A stretch of 64,000 bases of DNA. Source: Alkalibacter rhizosphaerae. GTDB taxonomy: Bacteria > Bacillota > Clostridia > Eubacteriales > Alkalibacteraceae. The first letter of the stretch is position 1; the number at the start of each line of letters is the position of its first letter. Below are positions 15,956-23,873 of this stretch, piece after piece. The notes beneath the pieces were generated by a model. The model did not search any database, was not told the DNA's origin, and was given only the letters and a program-made list of their open reading frames with translations. The position numbers and the translations under genes were made by a program. The stretch covers positions 2,385,553-2,449,552 of the forward strand of contig NZ_CP071444.1 in the NCBI RefSeq assembly GCF_017352215.1. Direction: 5' to 3'.

Positions 15956-17671
15956 ATGTTAAGAAAATTTTGGAAATATTATATACCGCACAAGAAGTTG
16001 TTTTTTGCCGATTTTGGCAGTGCTTTTTTTATGTCGATCATCGATTTGATCTTTCCGATACTAGTGGCATTGATCATTGATGAGATCATACCGGAGCGTC
16101 AATTGAACCGGTTGTTGATCCTTTCGACTGTCATGCTGGGTCTTTATCTTGTTCGTGCGGGACTCAACTACGTCGTTAATTATTGGGGGCATGTTTTGGG
16201 AGTGCGGATCGAATCGGATATGCGGAAGGATCTGTTCAATCATATTCAAAAACTTTCCTTTCGATACTTTGACAATACGAAGACGGGTCATATCATGAGT
16301 CGTTTGGTCAACGATCTCTTCGATATTGCGGAGTTTGCACACCATGGTCCGGAGGATGTCTTCATCACCATCATCACCATTGTCGGATCTTTCGCCATTA
16401 TGTTTTCCATTCACTGGCCTCTGGCTTTGATCGTTTTTGCCTTGATTCCGGTAATGTTGTACTTCACCATCCGCAAGAACAGACAGATGCGGGAAGTTTT
16501 TGCCGACATGCGCATCAAGATCGCCGATATCAATGCACAAATCGAGGATTCCATCTCCGGAGTGCGGGTGGTCCAGTCATTCGGTAACGAATGGTATGAA
16601 GAGAAGAAATTTGACATAGGAAACCAAAATTATCGCAGGACTAAGGAACAATCGTACAAAATTATGGGAGAATTCATTTCTGGTGTCAATTTTATGGCGA
16701 ATATCCTGTACTTGTCCGTGGTTGTGTTCGCGGGACTATTCATTTACTTTGATCAGGTCAGCGTCGGGGTTCTTGTGCAGTTTCTTCTGTATGTAAACAT
16801 TTTTATCGATCCCGTCAAGAGGATCGCCAATTTTGTGGAAACCTTTCAAAAGGCAGCGTCCGGTTTTCATCGATTTGATGAGATCATGAACATCGATCCG
16901 GATATCGTCGACGATAAAAGTGCTGTTTCCATCGGGAAATTGTCGGGGGAGATCATTTTCGACAACGTTACTTTTGGTTATACCCCTAGTGAAACAGTAT
17001 TAAAAAATATTCATCTTTCCATAGAACCTGGCGAGACGGTCGCCTTGGTAGGACCTTCCGGAGCAGGAAAGTCGACTTTATGCAGTTTGATCCCAAGATT
17101 CTATGATGTGGATGACGGGGCTATACATATGGACGGGAAGGACATCCGAAGTATAAAGCTTCGAGATCTCCGGGAGAACATAGGCATCGTTCAACAAGAC
17201 GTGTTCCTCTTTGGCGGCACCATCCGGGAAAATATTGCCTACGGAAATATCAACGCCAGCGATGAAGAAGTGATCAATGCAGCAAAACTTGCCAATGCCC
17301 ATGAATTTATTTTGCAGTTGCCCAATGGGTATGATACTTATACTGGAGAAAGAGGCGTACTGCTTTCCGGAGGTCAAAAACAACGGATCAGCATTGCCAG
17401 GATTTTTTTGAAAAATCCTCCCATATTGATTTTGGATGAAGCAACATCCAGCCTGGACAATGAAAACGAACAGATCATCCAACAATCTTTTGATCGATTG
17501 TCAAAAAGCAGAACATCCATCATCATCGCCCATCGCTTGGCTACCATTCGTGGAGCAGATCGTATCGTGGTCCTTACAGATGACGGTATCGCTGAACTGG
17601 GGACGCACCAGGAACTATATGAAAAGAAAGGTCTTTACCGGAGATTGTACGATGCCCAGCAATTGGTTTAA
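15956..17671 (+). CDS. ABC transporter, fused permease/ATPase (multidrug or lipid exporter type)
   Basis: A 571-residue half-transporter of the MsbA/YknU type, expected to work as a homodimer exporting hydrophobic substrates. Six membrane segments span about residues 15-300, then a nucleotide-binding domain from about 335. Walker A is GPSGAGKST, the Q-loop is IVQQDVFLFGGT, the signature is LLSGGQKQR, Walker B is ILILDEATSSLD, and the H-loop is IAHRL. AGGAGG lies four bases before the ATG. The second half-transporter often found beside such genes is missing, which supports a homodimer. Substrate unknown. Confidence 0.9.
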   Translation: MLRKFWKYYIPHKKLFFADFGSAFFMSIIDLIFPILVALIIDEIIPERQLNRLLILSTVMLGLYLVRAGLNYVVNYWGHVLGVRIESDMRKDLFNHIQKLSFRYFDNTKTGHIMSRLVNDLFDIAEFAHHGPEDVFITIITIVGSFAIMFSIHWPLALIVFALIPVMLYFTIRKNRQMREVFADMRIKIADINAQIEDSISGVRVVQSFGNEWYEEKKFDIGNQNYRRTKEQSYKIMGEFISGVNFMANILYLSVVVFAGLFIYFDQVSVGVLVQFLLYVNIFIDPVKRIANFVETFQKAASGFHRFDEIMNIDPDIVDDKSAVSIGKLSGEIIFDNVTFGYTPSETVLKNIHLSIEPGETVALVGPSGAGKSTLCSLIPRFYDVDDGAIHMDGKDIRSIKLRDLRENIGIVQQDVFLFGGTIRENIAYGNINASDEEVINAAKLANAHEFILQLPNGYDTYTGERGVLLSGGQKQRISIARIFLKNPPILILDEATSSLDNENEQIIQQSFDRLSKSRTSIIIAHRLATIRGADRIVVLTDDGIAELGTHQELYEKKGLYRRLYDAQQLV

Positions 17672-17717
17672 AAAATAACATTTAATATTTAAAAAAGAAG
17701 TTTATTTACAAAAGATG

Positions 17718-17746
17718 TTGAAATTTGATTTTTAGAATGTTATAAT
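17718..17746 (+). promoter_or_regulatory. Strong sigma-A promoter of the corrinoid protein gene
   Basis: TTGAAA (17718-17723), 17-base spacer, perfect TATAAT (17741-17746), about 40 bases before the start codon. Confidence 0.85.
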
Positions 17747-17786
17747 CTCTACATGCATATACAAATTAAATGAGGAGGTTTGCTTG

Positions 17787-18425
17787 ATGATCGATTTAAA
17801 AAAAGTTACGGAATTGGTAGGCAATTTGGAAGAAGAAGAACTGTTGGAAATGCTAAATGATTTTGTGGCATCTTCACCTTCTGAGGAAGACGCACAAAAA
17901 GTAGTAACAGCATGCCAGGAAGGGATGGCGAAAGTAGGGGACCTGTTCGAATCCGGTGAGTATTTTGTTGGAGACTTGATTTTCGCAGGAGAGCTTCTTT
18001 CCGAGTCCATTGATGTTTTGAAACCAGTGATCGGTTCTGGAACGTCCACCAAAATTGGGAAGATGATCGTTGGAACAGTACATGGCGACTTGCATGATAT
18101 TGGAAAGAATATTTTCAAAAGCATGTCTGAAGCTGCAGGATTTGAAGTGGTTGACCTTGGCATCGACCAGCCTGTTGGAGCTTTTGTCGATAAAGTAAAA
18201 GAACTGAAGCCGGACATTGTTGGAATGAGCGGTGTATTGACGTTGGCATTGGAATCCATGAAAGATACGGTCGATGCTTTAAAAGAAGCCGGACTTCGAG
18301 ATAGTGTCAAAGTGATCATCGGTGGAAATCCCGTAACCAAAGAAGCATGCGAGCATATCGGTGCAGATAATTTTACCACCAACGCAGCAGAAGGCGTAAA
18401 GATCTGCCAGGCATGGGTCAAGTAA
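17787..18425 (+). CDS. Corrinoid (cobalamin-binding) protein for methyl transfer
   Basis: A 212-residue protein of the MtmC/MtbC/MetH corrinoid type: an N-terminal four-helix cap domain (residues 1-85) and a C-terminal cobalamin-binding Rossmann domain. The base-off, His-on motif DLHDIGKNI supplies the cobalt-liganding histidine, followed by MSGVLTLALESM and VIIGGNPVT. Such proteins shuttle a methyl group between substrate-specific methyltransferases and a folate or thiol acceptor. It is unusual that no methyltransferase or reductive activator sits beside it; a UroD-family methyltransferase is 12 kb away at 4866. AGGAGG lies eight bases before the ATG. A strong promoter and terminator make it a one-gene unit. 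Confidence 0.92.
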   Translation: MIDLKKVTELVGNLEEEELLEMLNDFVASSPSEEDAQKVVTACQEGMAKVGDLFESGEYFVGDLIFAGELLSESIDVLKPVIGSGTSTKIGKMIVGTVHGDLHDIGKNIFKSMSEAAGFEVVDLGIDQPVGAFVDKVKELKPDIVGMSGVLTLALESMKDTVDALKEAGLRDSVKVIIGGNPVTKEACEHIGADNFTTNAAEGVKICQAWVK

Positions 18426-18434
18426 ATTAAACAG

Positions 18435-18466
18435 ACAGCGTTTCCACCAGGAAACGCTGTTTTTTT
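18435..18466 (+). terminator. Terminator after the corrinoid protein gene
   Basis: Perfect 11-bp stem ACAGCGTTTCC / GGAAACGCTGT with ACCA loop and a run of six or more Ts. Confidence 0.92.
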
Positions 18467-18550
18467 ATCCCTTTTGTTTTGAATGACGATCCTATGGTAT
18501 ATAATAAACATATGATTAGGAAGACGACAAATCAGATGAGGAGGATCTAT

Positions 18551-18697
18551 ATGAAGAAATGGATAGGCATACTCAGTATCATTGCGTCATCGACCTTGAT
18601 GGTCATGGGATTGCTTTACTTGATACAGAAGAAGCAGAATGAAAAAATTGGTGGAAGATTGATTAAAGTAGATTACCGTTTCAGCAAAGAATTTTAA
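18551..18697 (+). CDS. Small single-pass membrane protein
   Basis: A 48-residue protein: MKKWIGILSIIASSTLMVMG begins a single hydrophobic segment, then the charged tail QKKQNEKIGGRLIKVDYRFS. GAGGAGG lies six bases before the ATG and a terminator follows directly, which supports it as a real gene. No family was recognised. The nearby glycosyltransferase gene starts 95 bases downstream but is separated by the terminator. Confidence 0.55.
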   Translation: MKKWIGILSIIASSTLMVMGLLYLIQKKQNEKIGGRLIKVDYRFSKEF

Positions 18698-18725
18698 ATA
18701 ATCTCTTCAAAGAGGTTATTTTTTT
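18697..18725 (+). terminator. Terminator after the small membrane protein gene
   Basis: AATAATCTCT / AGAGGTTATT (one wobble) with TCAA loop and TTTTT, overlapping the stop codon. Confidence 0.8.
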
Positions 18726-18792
18726 GTGGAAGAGCGACTGGTCAATACAATTTTTACATGTTATAGTAAATTGAATGGAGTTGATTATATTC

Positions 18793-19920
18793 ATGAACAA
18801 AGTCATCATATTCACCGCTTCCACTGGAGGAGGCCACAATATTGCCGCCAATTCGATTCGGGAACATTTTGCCGAATCTGGTTACGAAGCGGAGACCATG
18901 GATGCGTTCAAGGAAACCAGTCGTTTTTTGGACAGGATCATCGCCAAGGGGTATGAAAGAATCGTCCACATCAGTCCCAAAACATTTGGCAGGATGTATC
19001 GGGCTGCAAACAATGAAACGTTGAGTCATTATATCATGTGGGTCATTACGGATGTTATGGAAGATGACATCCAAAAGATTTTAGAGGAAAAGAAGCCCGA
19101 TCTACTGGTAGTCACCCATCCTTTGGTGACAAATGTTCTGGCCACCTTGAAGAAAGATGGTCTCTTTCACATACCCATTGTTTCCATCGTTACCGATTAC
19201 CGAATCCATCAAGCATATATTCATGAAGAAGTTGATGCCTACATTGTAGGCAGTGAATACACCAAACAGACGATGATCGAAAGGGGTGTGGAACCCCATC
19301 GGATCCATCCGTTTGGGATACCGGTACGAAAGTCGTTTTTGGATCATAAAAAAGTGGTGGTCAAAGATTACGATGTGGATTTGACTGTTTTGCTGATGGC
19401 CGGGTCCATGGGAACCAACCAGATCGAAAAGGCATTTATAAGTCTGCTTCAGTCAAATCATTACCTGAAAATTGTAGCCGTTTGCGGCAACAACGAGAAG
19501 GTCAAAGGTAAGATCGAAAAAATCGCGGCAGAATATGATGGAAATAAAATAGTTACCATTTTGGGATTCGCAGAAAACATACCAGAGCTGATGGACATGG
19601 CGGACGTGGTCATCACCAAACCTGGAGGGTTGACCACTACGGAAGCAATCATAAAAAACATACCAATGATCATTCCATATTACATTCCTGGACAAGAGGA
19701 AGAGAATGCAGATTTTCTAGTAGAGACAGGAATGGCCATTAAAGTAGAGAAGATTACCGATCTTTCTGAAGTTGTGGGATATCTGGTGCACAACAAGGAT
19801 ATTTTGGATACCATGGCTTTTAACATGTCTGAACTGGCTAGAGCTCGATCCATCGACCAAATCATTGAACTGGGAAATGATTTGATCCAAACATATGAAA
19901 AAAATGAAGCGGACTCGTAA
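18793..19920 (+). CDS. UgtP/MGDG-synthase-like glycosyltransferase
   Basis: A 375-residue glycosyltransferase of family 28, similar to diacylglycerol glucosyltransferases (UgtP) that make glycolipid anchors. The N-terminal MGDG_synth domain carries FTASTGGGHNIAANSI; the C-terminal nucleotide-sugar domain has MAGSMGTNQIEK, ILGFAENIPELM, ITKPGGLTTTEAI and YYIPGQEEENADFL. It probably acts at the membrane's inner face. The start is not certain: ATG 18793 has GGAG about 13 bases upstream, and an ATG at 18775 has none. It faces mgtE convergently, 13 bases between the stops. Confidence 0.85.
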   Translation: MNKVIIFTASTGGGHNIAANSIREHFAESGYEAETMDAFKETSRFLDRIIAKGYERIVHISPKTFGRMYRAANNETLSHYIMWVITDVMEDDIQKILEEKKPDLLVVTHPLVTNVLATLKKDGLFHIPIVSIVTDYRIHQAYIHEEVDAYIVGSEYTKQTMIERGVEPHRIHPFGIPVRKSFLDHKKVVVKDYDVDLTVLLMAGSMGTNQIEKAFISLLQSNHYLKIVAVCGNNEKVKGKIEKIAAEYDGNKIVTILGFAENIPELMDMADVVITKPGGLTTTEAIIKNIPMIIPYYIPGQEEENADFLVETGMAIKVEKITDLSEVVGYLVHNKDILDTMAFNMSELARARSIDQIIELGNDLIQTYEKNEADS

Positions 19921-19931
19921 GAGGCCGCTTC
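19897..19931 (-). terminator. Terminator after mgtE
   Basis: On the minus strand GAAGCGG-12-CCGCTTC then ATTTTTTTC. It lies between and partly inside the convergent 3' ends and may serve both genes. Confidence 0.65.
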
Positions 19932-19933
19932 TT

Positions 19934-21268
19934 CTATCCCAACGGGAAAAAGGCAGAACTGATTTTGAAATAAGTGATCAATACCAGTGCATCCAAAATG
20001 GTGCTGATCATAGGGTTTGCCATAATGGCTGGATCTAAACCGATTTTTTTTGCCACCATTGGCAAGGTGCTACCGATCAGTTTGGCTAAAGCAATGGTAA
20101 TGATCAGTGTCAGGCTGACCACCAGAGAAAGTGTCGGAGAATATCCGCCGATGAAGTACATGCGAATATAATTCAATACTGCAAGGGAGCATCCAATAAG
20201 GAAAGAAACACGAAATTCTTTCCATATAATGCGGAAGATGTCCTTAAATTCCACATCGCCCACTGCGATGGAACGTACCATCAATGTGGATGCTTGCGCA
20301 CCGGCATTACCGCTGGTACCCATAAGCATGGGGATATTGGCGCTGAGTATCGCCATGCCGGCTATCAGTGCTTCATAACTTTCCATAATAGCACTGGTCA
20401 AGGTGGCAGAGATCATCAACACTGCCAGCCACGGGAATCTTTTTTTGAATAACTGGATCACGCTGGATTCCATATAGGTTTCTTCACTGACCTGCATACC
20501 TGCCATCATGTGAAAGTCCTTGGTTGCCTCTTCTTCCATGACATCCAAGACATCATCGACTGTGATGATGCCGACCAAGCGATTTTCAGAATCGACGACG
20601 GGCATGGCCAACAAGTCGTATTTCAAAAACTTTTCTGCAACATCTTCTTGGTCAGTATGAGTGGTCACGCTGATGAAGTCTGCATTCATGATTTCTTCGA
20701 TGGTGGTATCTTCAGAAGTTAGTATCAGCTCTTTCAGGGAGATCAATCCCTCCAGGGTTCGTTCATTATCGATGACATAACAAGTATATATGGTTTCCTT
20801 GTCCGTTCCAATGCGTCGGATCCTTTTGATGGCATCCGCCACGGTCATGGATTTTTTTAGATCCACGAATTCAATGGTCATGATGCTGCCCGCACTGTAG
20901 TCCGGGTAATTCAGAAATTGATTGATCAATTTTCGTTCGTTTTCCGGAGTGTTACGAAGTATTTTTTTGACCAACGTGGCTGGGATCTCTTCCAAGTAGT
21001 CGATTTTGTCGTCAAAATATAACTCATCCACCAAGTCGCGCAGTTCCTCTTCGCGAATCAACTCGGAAAATTCTGCCTGGTAGAACGGTTCCATGTGCGA
21101 GAAAACTTCTACAGCCAGATCCTTGGGCAAAAGTCGAAAAATGAGAAGGCTCTCCTTCTCCTGGGTTTGTTCCATTGCATCGGCAATATCCGGTGCATGC
21201 AATGTTGATAGATGCGCACGCAAACCTTTGTAGTCTTTATTTTCAAGTAGGGCAAATAGATTTTCCAT
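19934..21268 (-). CDS. mgtE: Magnesium transporter MgtE
   Basis: A 444-residue Mg2+ channel/transporter. An N-terminal superhelical domain (MENLFALLENKDYKGLRAHL onwards), two CBS domains (about residues 130-250, with SAGSIMTIEFVDL and ISVTTHTDQEDVAEKF) that sense cytosolic Mg2+, and five membrane helices in the C-terminus carrying GTSGNAGAQASTLMVRSIA and the pore-lining LAKLIGSTLPM. AGGAGG lies six bases before the ATG. It is divergent to the response regulator gene across 143 bases, which raises the possibility that the two-component system regulates it. Confidence 0.93.
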   Translation of the reverse strand: MENLFALLENKDYKGLRAHLSTLHAPDIADAMEQTQEKESLLIFRLLPKDLAVEVFSHMEPFYQAEFSELIREEELRDLVDELYFDDKIDYLEEIPATLVKKILRNTPENERKLINQFLNYPDYSAGSIMTIEFVDLKKSMTVADAIKRIRRIGTDKETIYTCYVIDNERTLEGLISLKELILTSEDTTIEEIMNADFISVTTHTDQEDVAEKFLKYDLLAMPVVDSENRLVGIITVDDVLDVMEEEATKDFHMMAGMQVSEETYMESSVIQLFKKRFPWLAVLMISATLTSAIMESYEALIAGMAILSANIPMLMGTSGNAGAQASTLMVRSIAVGDVEFKDIFRIIWKEFRVSFLIGCSLAVLNYIRMYFIGGYSPTLSLVVSLTLIITIALAKLIGSTLPMVAKKIGLDPAIMANPMISTILDALVLITYFKISSAFFPLG

Positions 21269-21411
21269 GGCACACCTCCTGTATTCCTTTAACATAACAA
21301 TTATATGTTTATTGGGGCCTCTTTGCAAGAGAGATGCCATGAAAGTGTCACAGAAATGTCGTAGTGTATTGATAGAAATGATATAATGGAACAACAAAGG
21401 AAGGGATGACC

Positions 21412-22080
21412 ATGCAAAAGATATTTGTAGTGGAAGACGATAAAAACCTGCGGAACTTGATTCGGGATTACCTTGTAAAAGAAGGTTATCAGGTAACGAC
21501 TGCGGTGGATGGAAACGACGCGCTGGCCCAATGGCGTCATCATTTGGCGGATCTGGTCATACTAGACGTCATGATGCCCGGGCTGGATGGATACGAAGTT
21601 TTGGAGTACATCCGGGAGGAAAGCTCCGTTCCGGTCATTTTTCTCACGGCAAAAGGCGAACTGTCTGATCGAATACAGGGCTTTGAAACAGGTGCAGACG
21701 ACTACATGACCAAACCTTTCAGCATCAAGGAACTGTTGATGCGTATCAAGGCCATTTTAAAGCGGACGGAAGAAGAAAAACCTGAAATTTGGAAACACGG
21801 CTTGATAGAGATCCATCCTAGAAATATGGAGGCTTTTGTCGATGGAAATCGAGTGGATCTAACGACCAGAGAATACGATTTGTTGATATACCTGGTCGAA
21901 AATGCCGGAATTCCGGTGCGAAGGGAAACCATCATCGATCGGATCTGGGGGTTGGATTTCGATGGAGATGACAGGGCCGTCGATACTGCCATCAAAAGAC
22001 TTCGAAAAAAAATGGGTAGGGGCGAAGACTATATAAAAACCATTCGTGGCATCGGTTATAAGTTTGAGGTGGAAAAGTGA
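21412..22080 (+). CDS. OmpR-family response regulator
   Basis: A 222-residue two-component response regulator. The receiver domain has the phosphorylation pocket VEDD, the phospho-acceptor Asp in LVILDVMMPG, and the TAK and KPF signals; the C-terminal winged-helix DNA-binding domain has LTTREYDLLIYLVENAG and VDTAIKRLRKKM. The ATG at 21412 has GGAAGG at seven bases; 21406 is too close. Its stop overlaps the kinase start by four bases (GTGA), so both are translated together. The target genes are unknown; divergent mgtE is a candidate. Confidence 0.93.
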   Translation: MQKIFVVEDDKNLRNLIRDYLVKEGYQVTTAVDGNDALAQWRHHLADLVILDVMMPGLDGYEVLEYIREESSVPVIFLTAKGELSDRIQGFETGADDYMTKPFSIKELLMRIKAILKRTEEEKPEIWKHGLIEIHPRNMEAFVDGNRVDLTTREYDLLIYLVENAGIPVRRETIIDRIWGLDFDGDDRAVDTAIKRLRKKMGRGEDYIKTIRGIGYKFEVEK

Positions 22081-23474
22081 AAAACAGTGTTTTCAAGAGA
22101 ATATTTTTCTATACAGGCCTCCTTGTGGTGGCCTTGTTGCTGTTGATGCTGGTTGGTGTGCGTTTTTGGTTGGAAGATTATTATTATGCAAGACAGGAAG
22201 ATGCCATTCTAAGCGCAGCAGAAGAAATTCAAGCCGTGTATTTGGAAGATCCTGCCCGTGTACCGGAGGCATTGGCGTTTTATGGAGAAAATCTTGGAGC
22301 GACCATGGTCATTACAACTGCAGAAGGGAGAATTCTCTTTAGCGGGACGTCCAGTAATGTAACCATGGGTGGAATGATGGGAGGTAACGGCAGATTCACG
22401 CGGATGCAGGGAATGAATGGCATAGGGGAGGAAGATTGGCTGTTATACAGCAATTCTCTAGGAGACGGGAATTTGTTGATCACCCGATTGGCGTATGCGT
22501 CCTTCGAAAGGGCAATTTCCGTACTATCCTGGTTTATGCTTTTATTGACGCTACCGTTGCTTCTGATCGGCATGTTTTTGATTTTTATGCTTTCGAGAAC
22601 CATATCAAGACCTCTCGTTCAACTGAATCAAGTAGCCAATCGAATGAAAGAACTGGATTTCAAAGCTCGCTATACAGGTACGGAAACAGATGAGATCGGG
22701 CAGTTGGGTCAAACTTTGAATGACCTAACGGTCCGGCTAAAAGATACGATCGGGAAACTTCAGGAAGAATTAAAAAAAGAGAAGACCATGGAGTCCATGC
22801 GCAAGGAATTTGTAGCCAGGGTATCTCATGAAATCAGAACGCCGGTTTCCGTCATTCGAGGGTATGTGGAAGCCATGGAAGACGGTCTCTACGATGATGA
22901 ACAGGAACAAAAGGTTGCGCTAGATGTCATTACGGAAGAATCGGAAAAAATCACCAAGATGACCCAAGATCTTCTGGATCTCTCCCAACTGGAATCCGGA
23001 AATTACAAATTGAATATAAAACCCTTGGATTATGCGGATCTGCTGCAGGATGTCCACAAGAAATTTCTTGTCAACAAAAAATACGATAGGAGCTTGTTTC
23101 CGATAGAGACCCCGAATAAACCTGTGATCGTAATGGGGGATGGTTTTCGATTGGAGCAAGTATTGAACAACCTGATCAACAATGCATTTGCCCATGTCGA
23201 ACAAGACGGATTGGTCCGGATCACATGTTATGAAGATAAGGATCATATCATAACCAAAATATATAACAAAGGGAGAAAGATTCCGGAAGGAGACCTGCCG
23301 TTTTTATGGGAGTCATTTTATAAAGGAGACGCCAATTCCAAAGGTAATGGTGTTGGTTTGGGATTATCCATTGCAAAAAATATCTTGATGCTTCATAAAG
23401 GAAGTTGGGATGTAAAAAATTTGGACAATGGTGTTGAGTTTTCTTTTGTTCTCCCAAAAATAAACGAGGAATGA
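22077..23474 (+). CDS. Sensor histidine kinase with Met/Gly-rich extracytoplasmic loop
   Basis: A 465-residue membrane histidine kinase: a membrane helix near residues 10-32, an extracytoplasmic domain of about 130 residues, a second helix (FMLLLTLPLLLIGMFLIFML), HAMP, HisKA (SHEIRTPVSVI with the phospho-acceptor His), and HATPase (N-box VLNNLINNAFAH, G1/G2 NGVGLGLSI). The sensor carries TMGGMMGGNGRFTRMQGMNG, which is rich in methionine and could bind copper or another soft metal; this is inference. It forms an operon with the response regulator through a GTGA overlap. Confidence 0.9.
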   Translation: MKNSVFKRIFFYTGLLVVALLLLMLVGVRFWLEDYYYARQEDAILSAAEEIQAVYLEDPARVPEALAFYGENLGATMVITTAEGRILFSGTSSNVTMGGMMGGNGRFTRMQGMNGIGEEDWLLYSNSLGDGNLLITRLAYASFERAISVLSWFMLLLTLPLLLIGMFLIFMLSRTISRPLVQLNQVANRMKELDFKARYTGTETDEIGQLGQTLNDLTVRLKDTIGKLQEELKKEKTMESMRKEFVARVSHEIRTPVSVIRGYVEAMEDGLYDDEQEQKVALDVITEESEKITKMTQDLLDLSQLESGNYKLNIKPLDYADLLQDVHKKFLVNKKYDRSLFPIETPNKPVIVMGDGFRLEQVLNNLINNAFAHVEQDGLVRITCYEDKDHIITKIYNKGRKIPEGDLPFLWESFYKGDANSKGNGVGLGLSIAKNILMLHKGSWDVKNLDNGVEFSFVLPKINEE

Positions 23475-23540
23475 TTTACTTTTTCGTGTTTTTCATGTAA
23501 AATACGAAGATAAAGAATATTTCATAATTCAAAGGTCATG

Positions 23541-23758
23541 AGGAAGAAGAGTAAAAAAGAACAGGTCTTAGAGAGAAGGATCCCAGGCTGCAAGATCTTT
23601 CGTCCAATGCTTTTTGAACGTCCCTTCCGAACCGCTCCCCTGAACTAGGAGTAAGGGAAGCCGTCATTTTGTGGCGTTATGTAAAGAGTTGGGTTATATA
23701 TCAATCAGGGTGGTACCGCGGTATACTATCGTCCCTTGCTTCGGCAAGGGATTTTTTT
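23541..23758 (+). ncRNA. T-box leader for valine (regulates valS)
   Basis: T-box riboswitch that binds uncharged tRNA-Val and prevents termination. The conserved T-box AGGGTGGTACCGCGG is at 23707-23721; its UGGU bulge can pair with the ACCA 3' end of a tRNA whose discriminator is A, as in the tRNA-Val at 38510. Stem I can be folded: GGAAG (23542-23546) with CTTCC (23624-23628), and AAAAAG (23554-23559) with CTTTTT (23610-23615). This puts a GUC valine codon at 23620-23622 in the specifier loop. The terminator TCCCTTGC-TTCG-GCAAGGGA with seven Ts ends at 23758. Confidence 0.93.
23732..23758 (+). terminator. Regulated terminator of the valS T-box
   Basis: TCCCTTGC / GCAAGGGA stem with TTCG tetraloop and seven Ts. 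It competes with the antiterminator that contains the T-box sequence. Confidence 0.92.
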
Positions 23759-23873
23759 GCGCGACAAAGCCTTTTGGTACAAAAGGCGAAATGGGCAGAT
23801 GTGAAAGAACAGTAATCAAGCAGATGCCATAGAGTATTTATATTCGAAAATTGGAAGAAACAAGGAGGACGCC

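Noticed and set aside
23769..23787. Hairpin GCCTTTTG-GTA-CAAAAGGC after the T-box terminator
   Set aside because: Good stem but no T run and too far from any signal; left unassigned in the valS leader.
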